DNA of 8,665 bases from Oxalobacteraceae bacterium (GTDB taxonomy: Bacteria; Pseudomonadota; Gammaproteobacteria; Burkholderiales; Burkholderiaceae_D). Below are positions 1 to 6,130 of the stretch, one piece after another. The notes under the pieces were generated by a model. It searched no databases. It saw only the letters and a list, made by a program, of their open reading frames with translations, and was not told the DNA's origin. Each line of letters opens with the position of its first letter. The stretch's first letter is position 1. The position numbers and the translations under genes were made by a program. The stretch covers positions 1 to 8,665 of the forward strand of contig JAIXQV010000206.1 in the NCBI GenBank assembly GCA_027485535.1, in the 5' to 3' direction.

Positions 1-857
1 AAAGCCTCGCGGCCCGGTGGGCGACGCAGCAGCAGCGATACCTGACGATAAGCAACCGCTTGCTTCGACAAATCGTCATAAATGATCAGTGCATCTTGAC
101 CACGATCGCGGAAGTACTCACCCATGGCACAGCCGGAGTAGGCTGAGACATATTGCATAGCAGCCGACTCGGAGGCCGAAGCTGCGACCACGATGGTGTA
201 GTCCAGCGCGCCATGCTCATCGAGTGCGCGCACAACGTTTTTGATCGACGATGCTTTTTGACCGATCGCCACGTAGATACACGTGCAGTCCTGACCCTTC
301 TGGTTGATGATGGTATCGATCGCGACAGCGGTCTTGCCAGTCTGGCGATCGCCAATGATCAGCTCGCGCTGACCACGGCCAATCGGCACCATGGAATCAA
401 TCGCTTTCAAACCGGTTTGCAGCGGCTGTGACACTGACTGACGCGCAATAACACCGGGGGCGATTTTTTCGATTGGCGCAGTGAGCTTAGTGTTGATCGG
501 ACCCTTGCCATCGATAGGCTGGCCAAGTGCATTGACCACGCGACCACGCAGCTCAGGGCCAATCGGCACCTCGAGAATGCGTCCCGTGCATTTGACGGTA
601 TCGCCCTCGGAAATATGCTCGTAGCCACCGAGAATCACCGCGCCGACGGAATCGCGCTCGAGGTTGAGCGCTAGGCCGAAAGTATTGCCCGGGAACTCAA
701 GCATTTCGCCTTGCATCGCATCGGACAGGCCGTGAATGCGGCAAATACCATCGGTGACCGAGATGACCGTACCTTGGTTGCGGACTTCTGCACCAGCGCC
801 CAAGCCCTGGATTCGGCTTTTGATCAGCTCGCTGATTTCGGACGGGTTGACTTGCAT
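1..857 (-). CDS. atpA: F1Fo ATP synthase subunit alpha, N-terminal 285 residues, cut by window edge
   Basis: Alpha forms the non-catalytic nucleotide sites of the F1 hexamer and shares the catalytic interface with beta. The frame runs without a stop from the ATG at 857 to the window edge, giving 285 of about 513 residues. The protein begins MQVNPSEISELIKSRI. The beta-barrel domain includes GICRIHGLSDAMQGE and NLERDSVGAVILG. The P-loop GDRQTGKT is at 169-176 with Lys175, the same numbering as E. coli, so there are no net insertions or deletions before it. Walker B-type ALIIYDDLSKQAVAYRQ and LLLRRPPGREA follow at the cut end. A strong Shine-Dalgarno AGGAG (867-863) stands 5 nt before the ATG. 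The remaining C-terminal part and presumably atpGDC lie outside the window. Confidence 0.98.
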   Translation of the reverse strand, partial: MQVNPSEISELIKSRIQGLGAGAEVRNQGTVISVTDGICRIHGLSDAMQGEMLEFPGNTFGLALNLERDSVGAVILGGYEHISEGDTVKCTGRILEVPIGPELRGRVVNALGQPIDGKGPINTKLTAPIEKIAPGVIARQSVSQPLQTGLKAIDSMVPIGRGQRELIIGDRQTGKTAVAIDTIINQKGQDCTCIYVAIGQKASSIKNVVRALDEHGALDYTIVVAASASESAAMQYVSAYSGCAMGEYFRDRGQDALIIYDDLSKQAVAYRQVSLLLRRPPGREA

Positions 858-926
858 GTTAACTCCTGATTGATGGAGACCGCTGTTGCGTCAGTCTCGC
901 CATTTCGTGAAATTTTATGTCGACGT

Positions 927-1460
927 TCAAGCCACCAGCGCGGTGTGCATTCGCTCCAGACGCGCGCTCACAGAGTGATCAAGCACCTCATCGCCAACCG
1001 TCACGCGGACGCCGCCGATAAGCTGCGGGTCGACGGAAACTGTCGGGTTCAGCTTTCTGCCAAACTTTTTTTCCAGGACAGTCATCAGCGAAGACAGTTG
1101 TGCATCGCTGATGGGAAACGCTGTGACCAACTCGGCGTCCGCCGTCTGCTCATGCGCGTTCTTCAGTTCGTGGAAGTGATGTTCAATTGAGGGCAGTAAG
1201 GAGAGTCGGCCGTTTTCTACCAACATCTCGACCAACTTTTTTACCTCTGCGCTGACATCCAGCTTCGATGCATCCAAAAAGGTCTTGACCACGACGTCGC
1301 GTGGCACGCGCGGGTCTCGCGACATGGCCCCAACTTCGGGGACCGCCGCGACGTGAGCCATCACCGACAGGGTCTCCGCCCATGCGCTCATGTTTGATGA
1401 ACGCGCGATGCGAAACAGCGCTTCGGCGTATGGACGGGCGATGGTTGCGAGTTCCGCCAT
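927..1460 (-). CDS. atpH: F1Fo ATP synthase subunit delta
   Basis: Subunit delta sits on top of F1 and joins the alpha subunits to the b-dimer of the peripheral stalk. It has 177 residues, the same as E. coli delta. The N-terminal helical domain begins ELATIARPYAEALFRIA. The family's C-terminal signature DPQLIGGVRVTVGDEVLDHS spans about 144-163 and is followed by SARLERM. It starts two bases after atpF, with no strong Shine-Dalgarno sequence, so coupling to atpF is likely. A 69-bp gap follows before atpA. Confidence 0.97.
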   Translation of the reverse strand: MAELATIARPYAEALFRIARSSNMSAWAETLSVMAHVAAVPEVGAMSRDPRVPRDVVVKTFLDASKLDVSAEVKKLVEMLVENGRLSLLPSIEHHFHELKNAHEQTADAELVTAFPISDAQLSSLMTVLEKKFGRKLNPTVSVDPQLIGGVRVTVGDEVLDHSVSARLERMHTALVA

Positions 1461-1462
1461 GG

Positions 1463-1933
1463 TTATAGCTCGGCTTTTAGTTGTTCGAGCAAGTCGGCAT
1501 GCGCGGTGGCGTCGACCTCACGCCGCAAAATCTGCTCCGCACCCTTGACGGCGAGCGATGCAACATCGTTGCGAAGCGCATCCCGCAGACGGGTTGCCTC
1601 AGCGGCAGCGTCATGCCTTGCGGCCTCGATGATGCCAGCGGCTTCCTCGGCAGCGTGACGTTTCGCTTCCTCGATAATTTCAGCCGCACGACGTTCTGCA
1701 TCAACGATGCGCCGACTACCCTCTTCGTGGACTTGCTGCAGTTCCACTTGGACGCGCTTCTCGGCGACCGCCAACTCATGCTTGCCGCGTTCTGCTGCGG
1801 CCAAGCCTTCCGATATTTTGTTGGCACGCTCGTCGAGTGCCTTCATCAGCGGTGGCCACACATATTTCATGGTGAACAGCGCCAAAATGAAGAATACAAC
1901 GAGCTGCGCAAACAGCGTTGCGTTCAGGTTCAC
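1463..1933 (-). CDS. atpF: F1Fo ATP synthase subunit b (peripheral stalk)
   Basis: Subunit b dimerises to form the peripheral stalk that holds F1 static against the rotor. At 156 residues it equals the E. coli protein in length. It has one N-terminal membrane helix (about 6-26), the conserved WPPLMKALDERANKISEGL after it with Arg36 as in E. coli, and then a long charged, Ala/Glu/Arg-rich coiled coil. The C-terminal part, around ASLAVKGAEQILRREVD, is the delta-binding and dimer-end region. The start codon is GTG at 1933, preceded by GAGAAG at a 6-nt distance; the next Met is residue 22, inside the membrane helix, so GTG is the only sensible start. The TAA stop is two bases before the atpH ATG. 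Confidence 0.97.
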   Translation of the reverse strand: MNLNATLFAQLVVFFILALFTMKYVWPPLMKALDERANKISEGLAAAERGKHELAVAEKRVQVELQQVHEEGSRRIVDAERRAAEIIEEAKRHAAEEAAGIIEAARHDAAAEATRLRDALRNDVASLAVKGAEQILRREVDATAHADLLEQLKAEL

Positions 1934-1961
1934 GTGATCTTCTCTCTAACGGTAGCGACAG

Positions 1962-1983
1962 GGAAGGCGCATGTGCGCCCTCC
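1962..1983 (-). other. mRNA hairpin between atpE and atpF
   Basis: On the minus-strand transcript GGAGGGCGC (1983-1975) pairs with GCGCCUUCC (1970-1962) around an ACAU tetraloop. The 9-bp stem has one G-U wobble (1980 with 1965). On the plus strand the same position would be a C-A mismatch, so the uninterrupted stem exists only in the sense RNA. No U-run follows, so it is not an intrinsic terminator. A plausible role is stabilising the upstream atpE message or setting atpF translation; this is inferred. Confidence 0.6.
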
Positions 1984-2009
1984 AAGCGTCTTGAGCCGAT
2001 GGGCTTGAA

Positions 2010-2252
2010 TCAGCCCGCAAACGGGTTAGCGAAGGTAAACATCATCGCCAAGCCAACGCCAATCAGGAACGCCGCGTCGATCAGACCGGCCAACAGGAAC
2101 ATGTTGGTCTGCAGGGTATTGATCAGCTCAGGCTGACGAGCAGCGGCTTCGATGAACTTGCCACCCATGATGCCGATACCGATACATGCGCCAAGCGCGC
2201 CCAAGCCAATGATCAGACCGCAAGCTAGGGCAACCAGAGCGACGTTACTCAT
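2010..2252 (-). CDS. atpE: F1Fo ATP synthase subunit c (rotor ring)
   Basis: Subunit c is a two-helix hairpin that assembles into the membrane rotor ring. The protein has 80 residues. Helix 1 carries the glycine repeat GLGALGACIGIGIMGG (16-31), which packs the ring. The polar loop contains ARQP at 38-41, which contacts the central stalk. Helix 2 carries the ion-binding carboxylate Asp59 in AGLIDAAFLIGVG, equivalent to E. coli Asp61. Helix 1 lacks the Gln of sodium-type c subunits, and Asp replaces the usual Glu, so proton coupling is expected. It sits 53 bp after atpB and 76 bp before atpF, wider gaps than most in the operon, each with its own RNA signal. This fits the need for many c copies per complex. 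Confidence 0.98.
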   Translation of the reverse strand: MSNVALVALACGLIIGLGALGACIGIGIMGGKFIEAAARQPELINTLQTNMFLLAGLIDAAFLIGVGLAMMFTFANPFAG

Positions 2253-2282
2253 AAAGACTCCTTTTGATTGTCAATGTTAAAA
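2253..2282 (-). promoter_or_regulatory. atpE translation initiation region with strong Shine-Dalgarno and U/A-rich leader
   Basis: Just before the atpE ATG the mRNA has AAAAGGAG (2265-2258) with a 5-nt spacer, the strongest Shine-Dalgarno in the window. It is preceded by UUUUAAC (2282-2276) and an A-rich stretch. The arrangement resembles the U-rich translational enhancer described upstream of E. coli atpE, which raises c-subunit output. The Shine-Dalgarno is seen directly; an enhancer role is inferred. Confidence 0.6.
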
Positions 2283-2305
2283 GGTGAATGAAGCAAATAG
2301 ACCGA

Positions 2306-3142
2306 TCAGTGTCCTTGATGCGCCTGCCCGACATAGACGAGCGTGAGCATCATGAAAATGAACGCCTGAAGAACAACAATAAGAATGTGGAATATGGCCC
2401 AAATGGATCCAGCCACAATATGCAGGCCGAAGCCCCACCAAGTAGCCGTTGAACCCAGCAACGCGATCAACAGGAAGACCAACTCACCTGCGTACATGTT
2501 GCCGAACAGTCGCATCCCGAGTGAAACGGTCTTGGCGACGAACTCGATCAGGTTCAAACCAAAGTTGGCCAGCCACAGCGCTGGGTGCGAGCCGAACGGG
2601 GCGCAGAATAATTCGTGCAGAAAACCGCCGAGGCCTTTGATCTTCACGTTGTAGTACAACATCAGCAATAAGACTGCGGTTGCCATACCGAGCGTACCGT
2701 TCAAATCAGCAGTTGGCACCACACGGAAATGTGGCTCCATGTCGAACAGTCGGAAAAATGCTGCGAACAGATCGACTGGAAGAAAGTCGAGCGAGTTCAT
2801 CAACAGCACCCATACAAACACGGTCAGAGCGAGCGGCGCGATGAAGGTTCTGTCGCCGTGAACAATATTCTTAGACTGATCGTTGACCAACTCGAAGATC
2901 ATCTCAACCAGTGCCTGGAATCGGCCTGGGACACCAGAAGTGGCGCGGCGCGCAGCAACAACCATCAAAGTTAATCCGACGATACCCATCAGCACCGACC
3001 AAAAAACCGTGTCGATGTTCAGAATCGAGAAATCGATAATGGATTCTTGATGGCTCGTCGACAAGTGGCCGAGGTGATGCAGGATGTACTCGGTCGATGT
3101 CGGTGCGTGGTTGACGCCCTCTGTGATCATGTCCTTACTCAT
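2306..3142 (-). CDS. atpB: F1Fo ATP synthase subunit a (proton channel)
   Basis: Subunit a forms the two half-channels through which protons reach and leave the c-ring in the inner membrane. The protein has 278 residues (E. coli 271). The essential arginine is Arg211 in SLGMRLFGNMYAGEL, equivalent to E. coli Arg210; Glu220 corresponds to E. coli Glu219. IWAIFHILIVVLQAFIF near 248-264 contains His252 and Gln259, matching E. coli His245 and Gln252. The shift from one to seven residues indicates a small insertion in the loop before the last helix. Hydrophobic segments suggest the usual five-helix core after a polar N-terminus. The ATG lies one base after the atpI TGA and has no clear Shine-Dalgarno sequence, so it probably depends on ribosomes finishing atpI. 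Confidence 0.97.
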   Translation of the reverse strand: MSKDMITEGVNHAPTSTEYILHHLGHLSTSHQESIIDFSILNIDTVFWSVLMGIVGLTLMVVAARRATSGVPGRFQALVEMIFELVNDQSKNIVHGDRTFIAPLALTVFVWVLLMNSLDFLPVDLFAAFFRLFDMEPHFRVVPTADLNGTLGMATAVLLLMLYYNVKIKGLGGFLHELFCAPFGSHPALWLANFGLNLIEFVAKTVSLGMRLFGNMYAGELVFLLIALLGSTATWWGFGLHIVAGSIWAIFHILIVVLQAFIFMMLTLVYVGQAHQGH

Positions 3143-3143
3143 T

Positions 3144-3482
3144 TCAGTGTCTGAACAACATAACCGCGTAACTCTTCAACGCGACGATAAACGCCAAGAG
3201 CATCGCCAGCCAATTTAAATCCTGATACCAGAACGCCACCGCTGCAAGCAACGCCACGGTCAGCGTGATTTTTGCAAACTCGCCGAAGAAAAAAATCGGT
3301 GCTGCCATTGAGTCGAGTTTCTTTGTGCGGTGCTGCAAGTACATTGCGAATAGGCCGTTGGGCACTACGCAGCAGAGTCCGCCAAGCATTGCTGAACCAA
3401 ATGCGTTTACCCCACCCCAGAGGCCCGCCAGCAGCGCGGCCGCAGTAGTGGCGGTGATCTGTATCGCGATCAAGCGCAGCAT
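3144..3482 (-). CDS. atpI: ATP synthase accessory protein AtpI
   Basis: AtpI is a small membrane protein encoded first in many atp operons; it has been linked to c-ring assembly or stability and to Mg2+ supply, and is not essential in E. coli. From the ATG at 3482 it has 112 residues and four likely membrane segments. Family-typical blocks are GSAMLGGLCCVVPNGLFAMY in the second segment and PIFFFGEFAKITLTV in the third. The frame stays open to a GTG at 3563, which would add 27 residues. That extension (rich in Cys, Ala and Arg) does not look like the family, and the promoter's -10 box immediately precedes the GTG, so it would lie at or before the transcript start; I therefore reject it. The TGA is followed after one base by the atpB ATG, implying translational coupling. 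Confidence 0.85.
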   Translation of the reverse strand: MLRLIAIQITATTAAALLAGLWGGVNAFGSAMLGGLCCVVPNGLFAMYLQHRTKKLDSMAAPIFFFGEFAKITLTVALLAAVAFWYQDLNWLAMLLAFIVALKSYAVMLFRH

Positions 3483-3564
3483 AATGGACGGTCTTGAGAG
3501 GAAATCGCGCTCACGCCCTGCGAAACAAGCGCATGCCGCATCGACCCCGCAACCAAAGCCCACG

Positions 3565-3594
3565 ATTATATGGGGGATCGAAGATGCGCGTCAA
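3565..3594 (-). promoter_or_regulatory. Sigma70-type promoter of the atp operon
   Basis: A -35 TTGACG (3594-3589, five of six to consensus) and a perfect -10 TATAAT (3570-3565) are separated by 18 bp. The pair lies in the 225-bp gap between parB and atpI and points into the atp genes. Transcription would start near 3558, giving a leader of about 75 nt to the atpI ATG. The rest of the gap (3571-3707) shows no ORF, convincing terminator or repeat. It is the best-looking promoter in the window. Confidence 0.72.
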
Positions 3595-3707
3595 ACTCAG
3601 TCCCGGTCTTTCATCAGGAAATTCCCTAGTGCGCTGCCGAAAATCCTAATCTCAAGTTGCCAGGTTTCTTTTTTACTAATCGCTTGCCCCAGAAGTCGAT
3701 GTCGACG

Positions 3708-4604
3708 TCACGCCGGTTCGGCGCCCAGGCGCTTGGTGATTCCGTCCAATTGGTCCAAACCACCGAAGGCAATGACTACTTCGCCGGCATTTCGTGTATT
3801 GATCTTGATACTTACCGAAGTGGCAAGTGCATCGGATAGGGCCTCTTCTAGCCTGAGCAAATCTCGGGACTTCTCCGCTTTTGAGGCTGTCTTGCTGCCC
3901 TTTTGACCAAGGCTGGCGCGGGTAGCAAGTTTCTCCGCATCCCTGACGGAGAGTTTCTTCGCTACAACCTCATTCGCGAGTGCGATCTGAGTCGCGGCAT
4001 CCACCGCCAGCAAGGCCCGCGCGTGGCCCATATCCAGATCGCCGGCCATCAACATGCTCTGGACGGGCTTGGCGAGGTTAAGCAGCCTTAATAGATTGGA
4101 CACTGCGCTGCGAGAGCGTCCGACAGCTTCGGCCGCTTGCTCATGGGTAAATTTGAACTCTTCGATCAGCCGTTGCACACCCTTGGCCTCTTCCATCGGA
4201 TTGAGGTCCTCGCGCTGCATGTTTTCAATCAGCGCCATGGCGGCGGCGGCCTGATCATCCACCTCGCGCACCAGGACCGGCACCTCGTTTAGCCCGGCCA
4301 ACTTGGCTGCCCGAAAGCGGCGCTCGCCAGCGATAATCTCGTGCGTCACGCCGCCGTTAGCGCCATCAATCGGGCGTACCAAAATCGCTTGCAGGACGCC
4401 TTGGGATCGGATCGAATCAGCGAGTTCGCGCAGAGCAGCGTCGTCCATTTTTATCCTCGGCTGATACTTTCCTGCTTGCAGCGCGCTGATCGGCAAGGCC
4501 GCTGTGGCATTGGTTTTGTTGCTTTCATCTTCCGTGAAGCTTGCCGAGCCGCCGAGTAATGCGTCGAGGCCACGGCCCAGACCTTTTGGTTTCTTTGTGA
4601 TCAT
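3708..4604 (-). CDS. parB: Chromosome-partitioning protein ParB (Spo0J), CTP-dependent DNA clamp
   Basis: ParB binds parS, loads as a CTP-gated sliding clamp and stimulates ParA. The 298-residue protein has the complete domain order. KGLGRGLDALLG at 7-18 is the N-terminal ParA-contact motif. The ParB/Srx nucleotide domain contains YQPR (47-50), the CTP-binding GERRFRAA (93-100) and ENMQREDLNPMEEA (127-140). A helix-turn-helix follows at about 154-173 (HEQAAEAVGRSRSAVSNLLR), then DMGHARALLA at 191-200. A charged linker (about 230-248) leads to the C-terminal dimerisation domain (about 250-298). No key residue appears to be missing. The start ATG has no evident Shine-Dalgarno sequence despite a 70-nt gap after parA. 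The targets are very probably the two parS sites at 8160-8233. No terminator is visible after the stop codon. Confidence 0.97.
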   Translation of the reverse strand: MITKKPKGLGRGLDALLGGSASFTEDESNKTNATAALPISALQAGKYQPRIKMDDAALRELADSIRSQGVLQAILVRPIDGANGGVTHEIIAGERRFRAAKLAGLNEVPVLVREVDDQAAAAMALIENMQREDLNPMEEAKGVQRLIEEFKFTHEQAAEAVGRSRSAVSNLLRLLNLAKPVQSMLMAGDLDMGHARALLAVDAATQIALANEVVAKKLSVRDAEKLATRASLGQKGSKTASKAEKSRDLLRLEEALSDALATSVSIKINTRNAGEVVIAFGGLDQLDGITKRLGAEPA

Positions 4605-4636
4605 GATGACTGGTGTGTCTTGTGTGCGGGATCTAC

Positions 4637-4665
4637 CGAATCAGGCGTCTTGCGATAACGATTCG
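4637..4665 (-). other. Inverted repeat in the parA-parB gap, possible mRNA hairpin
   Basis: In the 70-bp gap between parA and parB, CGAATC (4665-4660, minus strand) is matched by GATTCG (4642-4637). A G-U pair can extend the stem to seven, leaving a 15-nt loop. No U-run follows, so it is not an intrinsic terminator. It lies about 30 nt before the parB start. It could affect mRNA stability or parB translation, but a 6-base inverted repeat at this distance can also arise by chance. Confidence 0.3.
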
Positions 4666-4674
4666 TGCGTAGTT

Positions 4675-5445
4675 TTACAGCGCTGCGATTCGGTCGACCA
4701 GCTCCTTGCCAAAACTGGTGTACGCCTGTGCGCCTTTGGAAGCGGGATCAAAAATCACCCCTGGTATGCCATACGATGGCGCCTCGGCCAGTCGTACATT
4801 GCGCGGAATAATGGTCTTGAAAACCTTCTCACCGAAATGTTTTTCCAGTTGAATGGAGACTTGCTGCGACAACATCATGCGTGGGTCAAACATCACGCGC
4901 AGCAAGCCAATGACCTTCAAATCGGGGTTCATTTTTGCGTGCACGATTTTGATGGTGTTAACCAGATCGGACAGACCTTCGAGTGCGTAGTACTCGCACT
5001 GCATCGGGATGATCACACCGTGCGCAGCACACAGCCCATTCAGCGTGAGCATGGAGAGCGCGGGCGGGCAATCAATCAGCACAAAATCGTAGTCGCCCTG
5101 CACCTCTGCCAACGCATGTCGCAGGCGTAGTTCGCGCTGCTCGAGGTCGATCATTTCAACTTCTGCACCCGCTAAATCGCGGTTCGCTGGCAACACCTCG
5201 AAGTTGCCACTTTCCGAGGTTTGGAGCGCACTCTTCACGTCGGTCATGCCGAGCAATACTTGATAAACGGAGCTCTCGAGTTTCGCTTTATCAACGCCCG
5301 CACCCATAGTGGCATTGCCTTGTGGATCAAGGTCTACCAACAGCACGCGCTTTTTCAGCACGGCGAGGCCAGCGGCAAGGTTAACGGCAGTGGTGGTTTT
5401 GCCCACGCCACCCTTTTGGTTGGCAATGCAGAAAATTTTTGCCAT
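4675..5445 (-). CDS. parA: Chromosome-partitioning ATPase ParA (Soj)
   Basis: ParA is a deviant-Walker ATPase that binds DNA non-specifically as an ATP dimer. ParB-parS complexes trigger its ATP hydrolysis, and this moves replicated origins apart. From the ATG at 5445 it has 256 residues. KGGVGKTT at 11-18 carries both the signature lysine (Lys11) and the P-loop lysine (Lys16). The A' motif LLVDLDPQGNAT has Asp38 and Asp40, and the Walker B motif LIDCPP has Asp125. NVRLAEAPSYGIP near 217 is a conserved late block. The short N-terminus without a helix-turn-helix marks the chromosomal (type Ib-like) kind, not the P1/F plasmid type. An ATG at 5478 would add 11 residues and overlap rsmG by 17 nt; I prefer 5445 because homologues start at MAKIF. 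The gap to rsmG is then 16 nt. No clear Shine-Dalgarno sequence precedes either start. Confidence 0.96.
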   Translation of the reverse strand: MAKIFCIANQKGGVGKTTTAVNLAAGLAVLKKRVLLVDLDPQGNATMGAGVDKAKLESSVYQVLLGMTDVKSALQTSESGNFEVLPANRDLAGAEVEMIDLEQRELRLRHALAEVQGDYDFVLIDCPPALSMLTLNGLCAAHGVIIPMQCEYYALEGLSDLVNTIKIVHAKMNPDLKVIGLLRVMFDPRMMLSQQVSIQLEKHFGEKVFKTIIPRNVRLAEAPSYGIPGVIFDPASKGAQAYTSFGKELVDRIAAL

Positions 5446-5461
5446 GGCAGTCGCTTTGGAA

Positions 5462-6130
5462 TTAGTTACGGGTTTCATGCGTGCGCATTAGAGTGATTAA
5501 GTAACGCTCGCCTGATATCGCGGGCACGATGAGTTTTTCTGTTGATTCCATTCGCCACGCTGTTGGCAGCGTCGTCAGCTCGGATTCGAAGGCAGGACCT
5601 TTCATGGCGATCATCTTCCCGCCGGCGCTCAGTAAATGACCGGACAAGTTCACGAAATCGCTCAGTGCAGCAAACGCTCTTGAGGTGATCACGTCGAATA
5701 ACTGCTCGGTCGCTAGTTGCTCTACGCGCCCGGTGTGGACTGTCAGATTGCTGAGCTGTAGCTCCGCTTTTGCTTGCGTCAGAAACGCGGTTTTCTTGTG
5801 TACGGTGTCGATCAATTCGACGCGCATCTCGGGCGCGGACCATGCGGCCCAAATCGCAATAATCACGCCGGGCAAGCCACCGCCCGAACCGACATCCAGA
5901 ACGCGTTTGGCATCCACAAAGGCATGCAATGCGGCTAAGCAGTCGAACAAGTGATGCGTCACCATTTGCTGTGTATCTCGCACCGCTGTCAGGTTGTACA
6001 CACCGTTCCACTTCTGCAGTAAGGCGAGGTAATCGAGCAATTGTTCCTGGCATGCATCGGGTAAATTCAAGCCGAGTTGTTGCACACCGGCGCTGAGTTG
6101 TTCTCGCAAATCCTGTCGATCGATGGTCAT
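5462..6130 (-). CDS. rsmG: 16S rRNA (guanine(527)-N7)-methyltransferase RsmG (GidB)
   Basis: RsmG uses S-adenosylmethionine to methylate N7 of G527 in 16S rRNA; loss of the enzyme is known to give low-level streptomycin resistance. The protein has 222 residues, close to the usual 200-220. KWNGVYNLTAVRD at 40-52 is the family's N-terminal signature. The SAM-binding glycine loop is LDVGSGGGLPG at 78-88. VELIDTVHKKTAFL at 104-117 includes the acidic residue expected to hold the SAM ribose, ITSRAFA is at 148-154 and MKGP at 176-179. The start ATG follows the mnmG TGA with no gap and no evident Shine-Dalgarno sequence, so translation is probably coupled to mnmG. The mnmG-rsmG pair next to parAB is the classic origin-proximal gid/par arrangement. 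Confidence 0.97.
   Translation of the reverse strand: MTIDRQDLREQLSAGVQQLGLNLPDACQEQLLDYLALLQKWNGVYNLTAVRDTQQMVTHHLFDCLAALHAFVDAKRVLDVGSGGGLPGVIIAIWAAWSAPEMRVELIDTVHKKTAFLTQAKAELQLSNLTVHTGRVEQLATEQLFDVITSRAFAALSDFVNLSGHLLSAGGKMIAMKGPAFESELTTLPTAWRMESTEKLIVPAISGERYLITLMRTHETRN

Noticed and set aside
344..355. TGGCGATCGCCA 12-bp palindrome inside atpA
   Set aside because: It is a single copy that encodes conserved residues next to the P-loop, so protein coding explains it and there is no sign of a repeat family.
902..913. ATTTCGTGAAAT near-palindrome between atpH and atpA
   Set aside because: It looks like a damaged parS half-site but lacks the central CACGTG, and its symmetry is imperfect.
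1926..1941. CACGTG core resembling a third parS site at the atpF start
   Set aside because: Only 10 of 16 positions match the parS consensus and the right half-site is lost outside the core. The sequence is explained by the GTG start region of atpF.
1481..2008. 175-codon plus-strand open frame opposite atpF
   Set aside because: It is the mirror of the atpF coiled-coil coding sequence and has no family resemblance.
3265..3906. 213-codon plus-strand open frame spanning the atpI, promoter and parB region
   Set aside because: It overlaps atpI, the atp promoter and the end of parB on the opposite strand. Its composition is Ser/Arg/Pro-rich and low in complexity, with no recognisable motif.
4504..5130. 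208-codon plus-strand open frame
   Set aside because: It lies antisense to parB and parA, which have full family motifs. Its product is rich in His, Gln and Cys, shows no domain I recognise, and is a codon-bias shadow.
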